A DNA stretch of 5,249 bases from JAYQUR01 sp038133505 (GTDB taxonomy: Bacteria; Pseudomonadota; Alphaproteobacteria; MPNO01; UBA830), in assembly GCA_038133505.1 (NCBI GenBank), contig JAYPTI010000188.1:1-5249 (forward strand). Direction: 5' to 3'. Within the stretch, counting starts at the first letter, position 1, and the number at the start of each line of letters is the position of its first letter. A model generated the notes under the pieces. It was not told the DNA's origin. It was given only the letters and a program-made list of their open reading frames with translations, and did not search any database. Shown one piece after another: positions 1 through 5,249 of the stretch. A program made the translations under genes and the position numbers.

Positions 1-662
1 ACGATGGAGCCTGTTTCCGCTACCAGCATGTTCGCGCCCGTGATGCCGACGTCGGCCGCGAGAAACTTCTCGCGCAGCTTGTGGCGCGCTTCTTCGGTCA
101 TCGAGGCGGGCTCCTCAAGCGGCCGGTCGGCGGGCAGGTCGGTGTGGAAGTCGCGGAAAGTCTGGGCGACCTGTTCCTTCTTCAGATGAATCGCCGGCAT
201 CACCAGATGGCTGGGCGTTTCCTCGCGGAGCTGCAGGATGTACTCGCCGAGGTCGGTCTCGACGACGTCGAAGCCGTTAGCGATCAGATGGTCGTTGAGC
301 GCGATCTCTTCCGACACCATCGACTTGCCCTTGCCGATCGTCTTCGCGCCCGCCGTGCGGCAGATGTCGAGGATCGTTGCGCGCGCCTCGTCCGCGTCGC
401 GGCACCAGTGCATTTCGCCGCCCGCGTCCGCGAGGTTGGCCTCGAAGGCCTCCAGGTAATGGTCGAGGTTGGCCAGGGTGTAGTTCTTGATCTCCACGGC
501 GCGGTCGCGCAGCGCTTCGAACTCCGGCAGGCGGCCGATGATTCCCGGCCGCGCGACGCGCGTATCGCGCTGCAGCTTGGCGAGCGCCGCCTGCAGGTTG
601 GCGTCCGCCCTGGCGCGGGCCGCGTTGTCGGAGAATTTCAGGCTGTCGAGATGCGCGACCAT
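1..662 (-). CDS. lutB: LutB-type iron-sulfur LUD-domain protein, N-terminal part only
   Basis: This is the first 220 residues of a LutB/YkgF-family protein, the subunit of the LutABC L-lactate oxidation complex that normally has an N-terminal LUD domain followed by C-terminal 4Fe-4S ferredoxin motifs. My translation from the ATG at 662-660 shows the family's typical blocks in order: GEMHWCRDADEAR near residues 82-94, IGKGKSMVSEEIALNDHL at 109-126, ETDLGEYILQLREETPSH near 135-152, PAIHLKKEQ around 156, and a GITGANMLVAETGSI block that runs off the left edge. Full-length relatives are about 460-480 residues, so the iron-sulfur half lies outside the window. The start overlaps the lutA stop as TGATG, which is typical of translational coupling. 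The function (electron transfer in lactate oxidation to pyruvate) comes from the family. Nothing in the visible part looks broken. Confidence 0.93.
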   Translation of the reverse strand, partial: MVAHLDSLKFSDNAARARADANLQAALAKLQRDTRVARPGIIGRLPEFEALRDRAVEIKNYTLANLDHYLEAFEANLADAGGEMHWCRDADEARATILDICRTAGAKTIGKGKSMVSEEIALNDHLIANGFDVVETDLGEYILQLREETPSHLVMPAIHLKKEQVAQTFRDFHTDLPADRPLEEPASMTEEARHKLREKFLAADVGITGANMLVAETGSI

Positions 663-1455
663 CAGCCGTCCCCGCCGCCGGTCCCGCCCGGTCCTTCGCC
701 GATGGCGGGCCCGTCCGCCATGCCGGCGAGCACCTCGGCGACGTGGCGCGCGCGGATGTCGAGACCCCGCCGCGACAACCGCCCCGCGATATTCATCAGG
801 CAGCCCAGATCGCCGGCAAGCACGGTATCCGCGCCGGTGGCGGCGATGTCGTCGACCTTGCGGTCGACCATCGCGCCCGAGACCTCGGGATACTTGACGC
901 AGAACGTGCCGCCGAACCCGCAGCAGACGTCTGCGGCGTCGATCTCCCGCACGTCGGCGCCCCGGACGTTCGCCAGGAGCGCGCGCGGCTGATCAGAGAC
1001 ATCGTGTTCGCGCAGGCTCGAGCAGCTGTCGTGNNNNNNNNNNCCGCCCCCTGCCAGCTCACGTCGTCCGGCGTCCAGCCGCGGACGTCGACGAGGAACG
1101 CGGCGAGCTCCCAGCATTTCTCGGCGAAACGGGCGGCGCGGTCGGCCCACGCCGCGTCGCCTGCGAGCAGGTCGGGATAGTGGCATTTCAGCATGCCCGC
1201 GCACGAGCCCGACGGCGCGACGACGTAATCGAACGGTTCGAACAGCGCGACGGTCCGGCGCGCGATCGCCTCGGCCATCCTCCGGTCGCCCGAATTATAG
1301 GCCGGCTGTCCGCAGCAGACCTGGCGGAGCGGCACCTCGACACGGCAGCCCGCACGTTCGAGCAGCGCGGCGGCCGCGAAACCCACGGTCGGCCGGTAGA
1401 GGTCGACGAGGCACGTGGCGAACAGGCCGACGGTCGGCGTTTCTGATGGCGTCAT
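662..1455 (-). CDS. lutA: LutA-type (Fe-S) oxidoreductase with two CCG domains, interrupted by an N run
   Basis: This is a LutA/YkgE-family protein, a cytoplasmic subunit of L-lactate oxidation with two cysteine-rich CCG domains that bind iron-sulfur or related centres. The first half, read from the ATG at 1455, shows VGLFATCLVDLYRP at residues 9-22, the first CCG motif (VCCGQPAYNSG, 46-56) and APSGSCAGMLK (80-90). The second half, after the gap, shows HDSCSSLRE, the second CCG motif (CCGFGGTFC) and GDLGCLMNIAGRL, then a glycine-rich tail to TGA at 664-662. The halves lie in different frames because the 10 Ns have the wrong length. With 8 bases instead, the gene is one frame of 263 residues, a normal size, with three residues between GA and HDSC, where relatives often read V/T-T-Y. 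The SD is weak (GGGAA about 8 bases before ATG). The stop overlaps lutB. I regard it as intact, not a pseudogene. Confidence 0.93.
1034..1043. other. Assembly gap (10 Ns) inside lutA
   Basis: Ten consecutive unknown bases lie between the two LutA domains. The upstream and downstream LutA reading frames are offset, so the true number of bases must be 2 modulo 3 (8, 11 and so on). Ten is therefore a placeholder or an estimate. Eight fits the usual spacing best. Confidence 0.97.
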
Positions 1456-1468
1456 GGGGCGTTCCCGT

Positions 1469-1481
1469 ACCGGAGTCCGGT
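1469..1481. repeat. Short perfect dyad between the phytase-like gene and lutA
   Basis: ACCGGAGTCCGGT is an inverted repeat (arms ACCGGA and TCCGGT around one base, or a 5-bp stem with a 3-base loop). It lies in the 45-base gap, 14 bases upstream of the lutA ATG. It has no T-tract on either strand, so it is not an evident terminator. It could be an operator half-site pair or a small mRNA hairpin, but a dyad this short in GC-rich DNA can arise by chance. Confidence 0.25.
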
Positions 1482-1500
1482 CAGGATGGCGGCGCGTCCC

Positions 1501-2466
1501 TTACTCCGCAAGGGCGAACATCAGCAGATAGGTGCGCTGAAGGTCGTTGAAGTTGTCGTCGGACACCACGTAGATCAGCGTGTCCCCGCTGCGGTCCCGG
1601 CGGACGGAGATTCCCTCGAAATTGTCGGCGATCAGCGGCGGAATGATCTGGCCCAGCTCGCGGCCCTCGAAGATCTTTCCGGGCCCGATGTCGCGCGGAT
1701 CGATGATCGAAATCCTCGCCCCGATGCCGCCGAGCGTCGTGAACCGGCGCTCCAGAAGAAAGACGGCGCCGTCGTCGTCGCACGTCGCGAGGCCGACCGG
1801 CAGGTATATTCCGGACCGGCGGAGACCGACGGCGCGCCAGTCGCGGCCCGAGCCGATCCAGCCGGCCGCGATGCCGGGGCGCGCCTCCAGCCCTTCCGAC
1901 AGGATCAGCAGCTCGTTGCCCCGAAGACGGGTGATCGCTTCCGCGCCGCCGTTCGGCGGCGCCGTCCTCAGCACCGGCGGGCTCGCCATGCGTCGGGCGG
2001 CGCTTCCCGGCATGGTGTAGAGGCGCAGCCGGTGGCGTCGCTCAAATCCGACGACATAGCTGCCGTCGGTCAGCCGCGCGATCGATTCCGAATCCTGGTC
2101 GCTCTTCGTTTTGAACGGCTGGCCGTCGACCCCGAGGAGGGGCAGAATCTCCCCGTCCTTCGCATCCCTCAGCTCGCCCTTGCGGCTGTAGACGAGCGTC
2201 GCGCGGAACCAGATGCCGCGGTCCCCGACCGCCACCATGCGCGTTCCGTCCGGGGAGACGTCGAGCGCGGACAGCCCGCCGAACCGGCGGTCCGGCGAGG
2301 TCAAATCGATGCCGCCGCGAAAGATCAGCCTGTCGACCCGCTCCACGTCGGGATTGTCGAAAGACATCACGACCTGACGGGCGTGGATTTCGATGGGCTC
2401 GGCGTCGCTCGTCCGGGGCGACCCGATGACGGCAAGAACGGCGGCGAGGAGGAATGCGACGCGCAA
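1501..2466 (-). CDS. Exported esterase-like activity of phytase family protein (COG4246 type)
   Basis: The product is a 321-residue protein of the 'esterase-like activity of phytase' group, predicted to be a periplasmic beta-propeller-like protein. Residues 1-22 form a signal peptide (positive Arg2, hydrophobic core 3-14, likely cleavage after S-D-A). Family blocks follow: FGGLSALDVSPDG (62-74), GDRGIWFRA (81-89), DQDSESIA (123-130), a central GGAEAI block, DNFEGISV (281-288), and the C-terminal YVVSDDNFNDLQRTYLLMF (299-317). Substrate and reaction are unproven; the family name comes from weak similarity to phytases. The start must lie after the mltA stop, which is in the same frame only six codons upstream. 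The only conventional candidate there is TTG at 2466-2464, with no convincing SD, so translation probably depends on ribosomes finishing mltA. It ends with TAA at 1503-1501. Its place after mltA suggests an envelope role, which is inference. Confidence 0.85.
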   Translation of the reverse strand: MRVAFLLAAVLAVIGSPRTSDAEPIEIHARQVVMSFDNPDVERVDRLIFRGGIDLTSPDRRFGGLSALDVSPDGTRMVAVGDRGIWFRATLVYSRKGELRDAKDGEILPLLGVDGQPFKTKSDQDSESIARLTDGSYVVGFERRHRLRLYTMPGSAARRMASPPVLRTAPPNGGAEAITRLRGNELLILSEGLEARPGIAAGWIGSGRDWRAVGLRRSGIYLPVGLATCDDDGAVFLLERRFTTLGGIGARISIIDPRDIGPGKIFEGRELGQIIPPLIADNFEGISVRRDRSGDTLIYVVSDDNFNDLQRTYLLMFALAE

Positions 2467-2481
2467 CGGGATACGCCGGGG

Positions 2482-3678
2482 TCAGTTCGCGGCGGCCGGG
2501 CGCGGTCGCAGGAACCAGTAGCGGCCGGGAGACTGCATCGCGCCGGCGCGCGCCGCCGCCTCCGATCCGGGCCCCCAGAAAATGTCGGCGCGCACGGAAC
2601 CGCGGATCGCGCCGCCGGTGTCCTGGGCGACCATCAGCCGCCGAAAAGGCTGGGCGGCGTCGCCCGGAAGGACGGTCGCCAGCCAGACCGGCATGCCGAG
2701 CGGAAACCGCCGCCGGTCGATCGCGAGGCTGCGGCCGGGCGTCAGCGGGGCGCCGAGGGCGCCCAGCGGCCCCGGTCCCTCCAGCTCGCGAAAGAATACG
2801 TATGATTTGTTGGTGCGCATCAGTTTCGCGCCGTCCGCCGGATGCGCGGCGAGCCATTTGCGGATCGCCTGCATCGACATTTCCTCCCGCGGAACCTCGC
2901 CGCGGTCGATCAGTTCCCGGCCGATGGACGAATAGGGGTGCCCGTTGGTGCCCGCGTAGCCGACGCGCACGATCGTTCCGTCGCGCAGCCTGACCCGGCC
3001 GGAGCCCTGGATGTGGAGGAAGAACGCGTCCGCTGCGCTGTCGACCCAAACCAGCTCGAGGTCGCGGCCTTGCAGGACGCCGCGGTCGATCCCCGCGCGG
3101 TCGTGGTAGGGCACCAGCCGGCCGCCGATGACCCGTCCCGCGATCCGCTTTCCCTTCAGCTCTTCGTCGAACCGGCCCAGATCGACCGCCACGAGATCCG
3201 GCGGGCGCCGGTAAAGCGGCACGGTATATAGGCCGCTGCGCTCAAGCGATCCGTTCAGTTCGGGCTCGTAGTAGCCGGTAATCAGCCCCTCGACGTCTCC
3301 GTCCGCGGCCGAGACCTGCAACGGCTCGAAATGGCGTTCGAAATAGGCGCGCGCCGCTTGCGGCGAGGACGGATCGACGGAAGCTGCCGCGTCGCACACC
3401 CGTTTCCAGTCGGCCGCGCCGCCGAGCGGGCCCGGCGGCATGCGCGTCAGGCGCGGGCAGGAGATCGCGAACGCGGCCAGCGCGGCGGCATGATCGTCGC
3501 CCGCCCATCCCGGCAGGTCGGCGAAGGAGGCGGGGGTGAAGCGTGCTTCGTCGTCGGAGACTTCCTCGCGCGGCGCGCAACCGGCGAGAACGGCGGCGAG
3601 CGCCGCGACGGCGGCAAGGCTGCGGAATGTTGCGGGGGCGGTGCGGCGGTGCGAACCGGGCATGGGCTGACGCGTCAT
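2482..3678 (-). CDS. mltA: Membrane-bound lytic murein transglycosylase A (MltA), lipoprotein
   Basis: MltA cleaves the MurNAc-GlcNAc bond of peptidoglycan to leave 1,6-anhydro-MurNAc ends and acts from the outer membrane in the periplasm. The 398-residue product has a lipoprotein signal ending in the lipobox L-A-G-C with Cys34. It then shows the MltA domain blocks GYYEP (135-139), PYHDR (190-194) and DSAADAFFLHIQGSGR (213-228), and GYAGTNGHPYSSIGREL further on. The C-terminal 3D domain carries three aspartates: Asp321 (AIDRRRFPLGMPV), Asp353 (VAQDTGGAI) and Asp365 (RADIFWGPG). The first or last of these blocks normally supplies the catalytic Asp. Residue after Cys34 is Ala, which fits outer-membrane sorting. 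The start is ATG at 3678; an in-frame ATG six codons in (3663-3661) is the alternative, and neither has a good SD. It lies 22 bases after the Tim44 gene. The smr gene that often follows mltA in alphaproteobacteria is replaced here by the phytase-like gene. Confidence 0.95.
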   Translation of the reverse strand: MTRQPMPGSHRRTAPATFRSLAAVAALAAVLAGCAPREEVSDDEARFTPASFADLPGWAGDDHAAALAAFAISCPRLTRMPPGPLGGAADWKRVCDAAASVDPSSPQAARAYFERHFEPLQVSAADGDVEGLITGYYEPELNGSLERSGLYTVPLYRRPPDLVAVDLGRFDEELKGKRIAGRVIGGRLVPYHDRAGIDRGVLQGRDLELVWVDSAADAFFLHIQGSGRVRLRDGTIVRVGYAGTNGHPYSSIGRELIDRGEVPREEMSMQAIRKWLAAHPADGAKLMRTNKSYVFFRELEGPGPLGALGAPLTPGRSLAIDRRRFPLGMPVWLATVLPGDAAQPFRRLMVAQDTGGAIRGSVRADIFWGPGSEAAARAGAMQSPGRYWFLRPRPAAAN

Positions 3679-3701
3679 GTGCGGCGCCGCAGGCGAAACA
3701 T
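3675..3701 (-). other. Eight-codon linker frame between the Tim44 gene and mltA
   Basis: An ATG (3701-3699) overlaps the Tim44-gene TGA as TGATG and opens a frame reading MFRLRRRT. Its own TGA (3677-3675) overlaps the mltA ATG as ATGA. The chain of two stop/start overlaps would let a ribosome step from the Tim44 gene to mltA without a Shine-Dalgarno sequence, and mltA lacks a good one. The frame itself is too short to be judged as coding, and both overlaps could be coincidence. Confidence 0.3.
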
Positions 3702-4378
3702 CAATTCTGGCTGCGGGTTTCGACCAGTTTCCAGTTCGGGTCGCGCGACGCCGTATTGCGGCTGAAGGTCCAGATATCGGTGATCTCGGTAACCTGGTTC
3801 GGATCGCCTTCGATGATGCGGTCCTGCGAATCCAGCGTCACGTTGACCTGTTCGGAGACGAACTTGACCGTCACCATGGCGTCCTCGCCATCCATATCGG
3901 CTTCGACGATTTCGGCGGACTTGATGCCGATAATCGTCGTATCGAGCGTGTTTTCCGCTTCCGTCCGGACGTCGATCGCCTCGTCGAAGCCGTCGTAGAC
4001 CTCGTCGGCGAGGAGATTGCGGAGCGTTTCCTTGTCGCCTTCCGCGAAGGCCTGGACGATCATCTCGAATGCCGCCCGCGCACCGTCGACGAAGCCGCCC
4101 GGTTCGAACGAATTGTCCGCGATCCGGATGCGGGTAAGACCGGCCGACAGCGGGTCGTTGGGGTCGATTTCGACATCCGTTTCCGCGTCTTCGCGCCGGT
4201 TCGGCAGCTCGACGACGTTGCCCTCGGCCTGCGACTCCTGCGACCGCTGGGAAACCGGATCGTGGCGCGGCTGCTCGTGGCCCGTGCGCCGGCCGAGCAC
4301 ACTCCGCAGGCGCAGAACGAGAAACGCCGCCACCATGGCGAACAGTACGATGTCTAGGAACTGGAAACCGTCACCCAT
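3701..4378 (-). CDS. Tim44-like domain, membrane-anchored protein (TimA type)
   Basis: This is a 225-residue alphaproteobacterial homologue of the mitochondrial import factor Tim44. An N-terminal membrane segment (about residues 7-22, FLDIVLFAMVAAFLVL) is followed by the characteristic LRSVLGRRTG (24-33), a polar acidic linker to about residue 75, and a Tim44/TimA domain to the C-terminus. The domain includes FVDGARAAFEMIVQAF (96-111), EGDKETLRNLL (113-123), IVEADMDGEDAMVTVKFVSE, and the closing DIWTFSR (201-207) and WKLVETR (216-222). The bacterial proteins are inner-membrane proteins whose partners are not well established; a role in protein translocation is inferred from the mitochondrial relative. 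The start is ATG at 4378, with GGGAAAGCGAAG upstream as a weak SD. It ends with TGA at 3703-3701, 22 bases before mltA, and heads the five-gene minus-strand run. fxsA diverges from it. Confidence 0.92.
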   Translation of the reverse strand: MGDGFQFLDIVLFAMVAAFLVLRLRSVLGRRTGHEQPRHDPVSQRSQESQAEGNVVELPNRREDAETDVEIDPNDPLSAGLTRIRIADNSFEPGGFVDGARAAFEMIVQAFAEGDKETLRNLLADEVYDGFDEAIDVRTEAENTLDTTIIGIKSAEIVEADMDGEDAMVTVKFVSEQVNVTLDSQDRIIEGDPNQVTEITDIWTFSRNTASRDPNWKLVETRSQN

Positions 4379-4551
4379 AACTTCGCTTTCCCGCGCTTTG
4401 GAACGCGCTTCGCGCCGGCCGTCGCTGCTACGCCCGGGTGGCCGATTGGACGCGCGTGCGAGCCTTCGCTATACCCTTTTCGGCGCGCGGCAGCGATCCT
4501 TGTCCCGAAATTGCCTTGATCGTCGCCGACAACGCCCACATCTGTGTACAT
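4354..4551 (-). CDS. Possible 65-residue small ORF with a strong Shine-Dalgarno, upstream of the Tim44 gene
   Basis: On the minus strand GGAGGAGG (4563-4556) lies four bases before an ATG at 4551-4549, the strongest ribosome-binding sequence in the window. The frame runs 65 codons to TAG at 4356-4354, crosses the Tim44-gene start in a different frame and overlaps it by 25 bases. The product begins MYTDVGVVGDDQGNFGTRI, is basic in the middle and C-terminal part, has no membrane segment or signal peptide, and resembles no family I know. About two thirds of its codons end in G or C, less than I would expect for a normal gene here. It could be a leader ORF that controls or couples Tim44-gene translation, or a chance frame. 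It is only possible if transcription starts upstream of 4563, inside or beyond the fxsA start. Confidence 0.25.
   Translation of the reverse strand: MYTDVGVVGDDQGNFGTRIAAARRKGYSEGSHARPIGHPGVAATAGAKRVPKRGKAKLWVTVSSS
4446..4475 (+). promoter_or_regulatory. Candidate sigma-70-type promoter for fxsA
   Basis: TTGGAC (4446-4451) and TATACC (4470-4475) are separated by 18 bases on the plus strand in the divergent intergenic region. The -10 matches four of six consensus positions and the -35 three of six. A start near 4482 would give a leader of about 95 bases before the fxsA ATG. This is a visual match only. Confidence 0.33.
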
Positions 4552-4575
4552 AAGACCTCCTCCGGGAAATCGCAA
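4547..4575 (-). promoter_or_regulatory. Weak candidate promoter for the Tim44-mltA-lut run
   Basis: On the minus strand TTGCGA (4575-4570) and TATGTA (4552-4547) are 17 bases apart, with four and three consensus matches. A transcript from here would start near 4540, leaving a leader of about 160 bases before the Tim44-gene ATG. It would also begin downstream of the strong SD at 4563-4556, so this promoter and the 65-codon ORF exclude each other. Confidence 0.22.
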
Positions 4576-4577
4576 GC

Positions 4578-5087
4578 ATGGCTCTCTTCCTGCTGGCGGC
4601 ATTTATCGCCGTACCGGTCATCGAAATCGCCCTTTTCATCGAAGTGGGCGGCTGGATCGGGCTGTGGCCGACGATCGCGATCGTGGTGGCGACCGCTTTC
4701 GCCGGCACGACACTGCTGCGTCTCCAGGGGCTTGCCGTGCTTCAGCGCGCGCAGGAAAGCGCCGCGCGCAACGAATTGCCGGTCGCGGAGGTCTATGACG
4801 GGCTGTGCCTGCTGGTTGCCGGCGTTCTGCTGCTGACGCCCGGCTTCTTTACCGATGTTCTAGGATTTCTGATCTTTATCCCGATTTTCCGCCATACCGC
4901 CGGCCTCGTTATCTGGCGCTGGCTTGTCCGGTCGGGGCGCGTATCGGTTCACGCGTCGGGATTCGGCGGACAAGCCGGCGGAAGCGGCCCGCGGGACCCC
5001 TACGGCCGCAGCGGTACCGTGATCGACGGCGATTATGAGGAGGTCGATCCGGCCCCGTCCGATCGGGACAGGCTCGGGCCGCGCTAG
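4578..5087 (+). CDS. fxsA: FxsA family inner-membrane protein
   Basis: This is a 169-residue FxsA (UPF0716) protein, a small integral membrane protein. The family is named for E. coli FxsA, whose overproduction relieves F-plasmid-mediated exclusion of phage T7; its normal cellular role is unclear. Hydrophobic segments lie at about 3-22 (with the conserved PVIEIALFIEVG, 13-24), 28-47 (GLWPTIAIVVATAFAGTTLL) and 76-102, which contains the hallmark LLVAGVLLLTPGFFTD (78-93). A further short hydrophobic stretch (AGLVIWRWLV) follows. The tail is glycine-rich and polar, with TVIDGDYEEV at 147-156, a motif frequent in alphaproteobacterial members. The ATG at 4578 starts directly at the first membrane segment; GGGAAA eight bases upstream is a modest SD. 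It is transcribed away from the Tim44 gene. The secB gene that often follows fxsA is not seen in the remaining 162 bases. Confidence 0.94.
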   Translation: MALFLLAAFIAVPVIEIALFIEVGGWIGLWPTIAIVVATAFAGTTLLRLQGLAVLQRAQESAARNELPVAEVYDGLCLLVAGVLLLTPGFFTDVLGFLIFIPIFRHTAGLVIWRWLVRSGRVSVHASGFGGQAGGSGPRDPYGRSGTVIDGDYEEVDPAPSDRDRLGPR

Positions 5088-5129
5088 GCAGGGGCTTCGC
5101 GTCAGCCGGTCACTTGCGAGCGGCCCTGC
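5088..5129. terminator. Imperfect hairpin downstream of fxsA
   Basis: GCAGGG (5088-5093) can pair with CCCTGC (5124-5129). An inner stem TCGC (5097-5100) / GCGA (5116-5119) extends it after small bulges, starting right after the fxsA stop. There is no T-tract, so intrinsic termination is doubtful. The position between two apparently convergent genes is what suggests a terminator role. Confidence 0.2.
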
Positions 5130-5249
5130 GCGCCAGCGACCGAAGGCAGTCGCCGTCGGTCGCCCCTGACTTGTCGCCGAGGCGCATTTCGAAGTGATCG
5201 AGCCGGAGTGCGCCGCGTAGGGCGGTAGGAAGGGTGCGGTTGCGCCCGA
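5110..5249 (-). CDS. Possible C-terminal fragment of an unidentified convergent gene
   Basis: The minus strand is open from the right edge to a TGA at 5112-5110, giving 45 residues with no internal stop. The fragment includes the stretch LRLDHFEMRLGDKSGATDGD and ends in a basic tail, SLARRAARK. Nearly four in five codons end in G or C, and the composition is mixed, not the Arg/Pro-rich pattern of a shadow frame. The plus strand has no ATG start here and contains several stops. I do not recognise a family from this fragment, and an open frame this short in GC-rich DNA is weak evidence. If real, it is convergent with fxsA, with 22 bases between the two stops. Confidence 0.35.
   Translation of the reverse strand, partial: GRNRTLPTALRGALRLDHFEMRLGDKSGATDGDCLRSLARRAARK

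Noticed and set aside
662..1455. Two separate genes or a frameshifted pseudogene at lutA
   Set aside because: The break coincides with the N run, and both halves carry intact, complementary CCG domains of one protein.
1486..2805. A 439-codon open frame on the plus strand, plus other long plus-strand frames such as 81-992 and 3677-4357
   Set aside because: They lie antisense to well-recognised genes (phytase-like/mltA, lutAB, Tim44), are rich in Arg, Ala, Pro and Gly, and show no family motifs. Such shadows are expected in GC-rich DNA.
4404..4414. CGCGCTTCGCG mini-hairpin in the divergent intergenic region
   Set aside because: It is a four-base stem in CG-rich sequence without a T-tract or a partner motif; chance is sufficient.
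5088..5249. secB expected after fxsA
   Set aside because: The plus strand has no ATG start and several stops here, and no SecB-like sequence is visible.
1..5249. CRISPR arrays, tRNA or rRNA genes, insertion sequences, phage or defence genes
   Set aside because: I saw no spaced direct repeats, cloverleaf, transposase, terminal inverted repeats or toxin/nuclease motifs. FxsA's link to phage T7 exclusion comes from overproduction in E. coli and does not make this a defence locus.

Overview
This is a GC-rich chromosomal segment that looks alphaproteobacterial. The evidence is the TimA-type Tim44-domain protein, an MltA lipoprotein next to it, and a divergent FxsA with the C-terminal TVIDGDY motif. 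In many alphaproteobacteria these three genes sit together, usually with smr beyond mltA and secB beyond fxsA. Third codon positions are mostly G or C. A run of 10 Ns at 1034-1043 shows that this is draft or metagenome-scaffold sequence.

Layout. On the minus strand, transcription runs from right to left through five tightly packed genes: a Tim44-domain membrane-anchored protein (4378-3701), the lytic transglycosylase MltA (3678-2482), an exported 'esterase-like activity of phytase' family protein (2466-1501), LutA (1455-662, interrupted by the N run) and LutB (662 to beyond the left edge). The gaps are 22, 15 and 45 bases, followed by a TGATG stop/start overlap, so they could form one operon. 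On the plus strand, fxsA (4578-5087) diverges from the Tim44 gene across a 199-base region that carries weak promoter-like sequences and a possible short reading frame with an unusually strong Shine-Dalgarno sequence. To the right of fxsA, the minus strand is open from the right edge to a stop at 5110. This may be the tail of a convergent gene.

How the genes fit together. Tim44-like protein, MltA and FxsA are envelope or inner-membrane proteins. The phytase-like protein has a signal peptide and is probably periplasmic. LutA and LutB are iron-sulfur subunits of the L-lactate oxidation complex LutABC, a cytoplasmic carbon-use function with no obvious link to the envelope genes, so co-transcription there may be only positional.

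I see no mobile element, CRISPR array, RNA gene or clearly new multi-gene system. The most useful points are the mis-sized gap that artificially splits lutA, the compact and partly coupled gene junctions, the strong-SD short frame in the divergent intergenic region, and the departure from the usual smr and secB neighbourhood.
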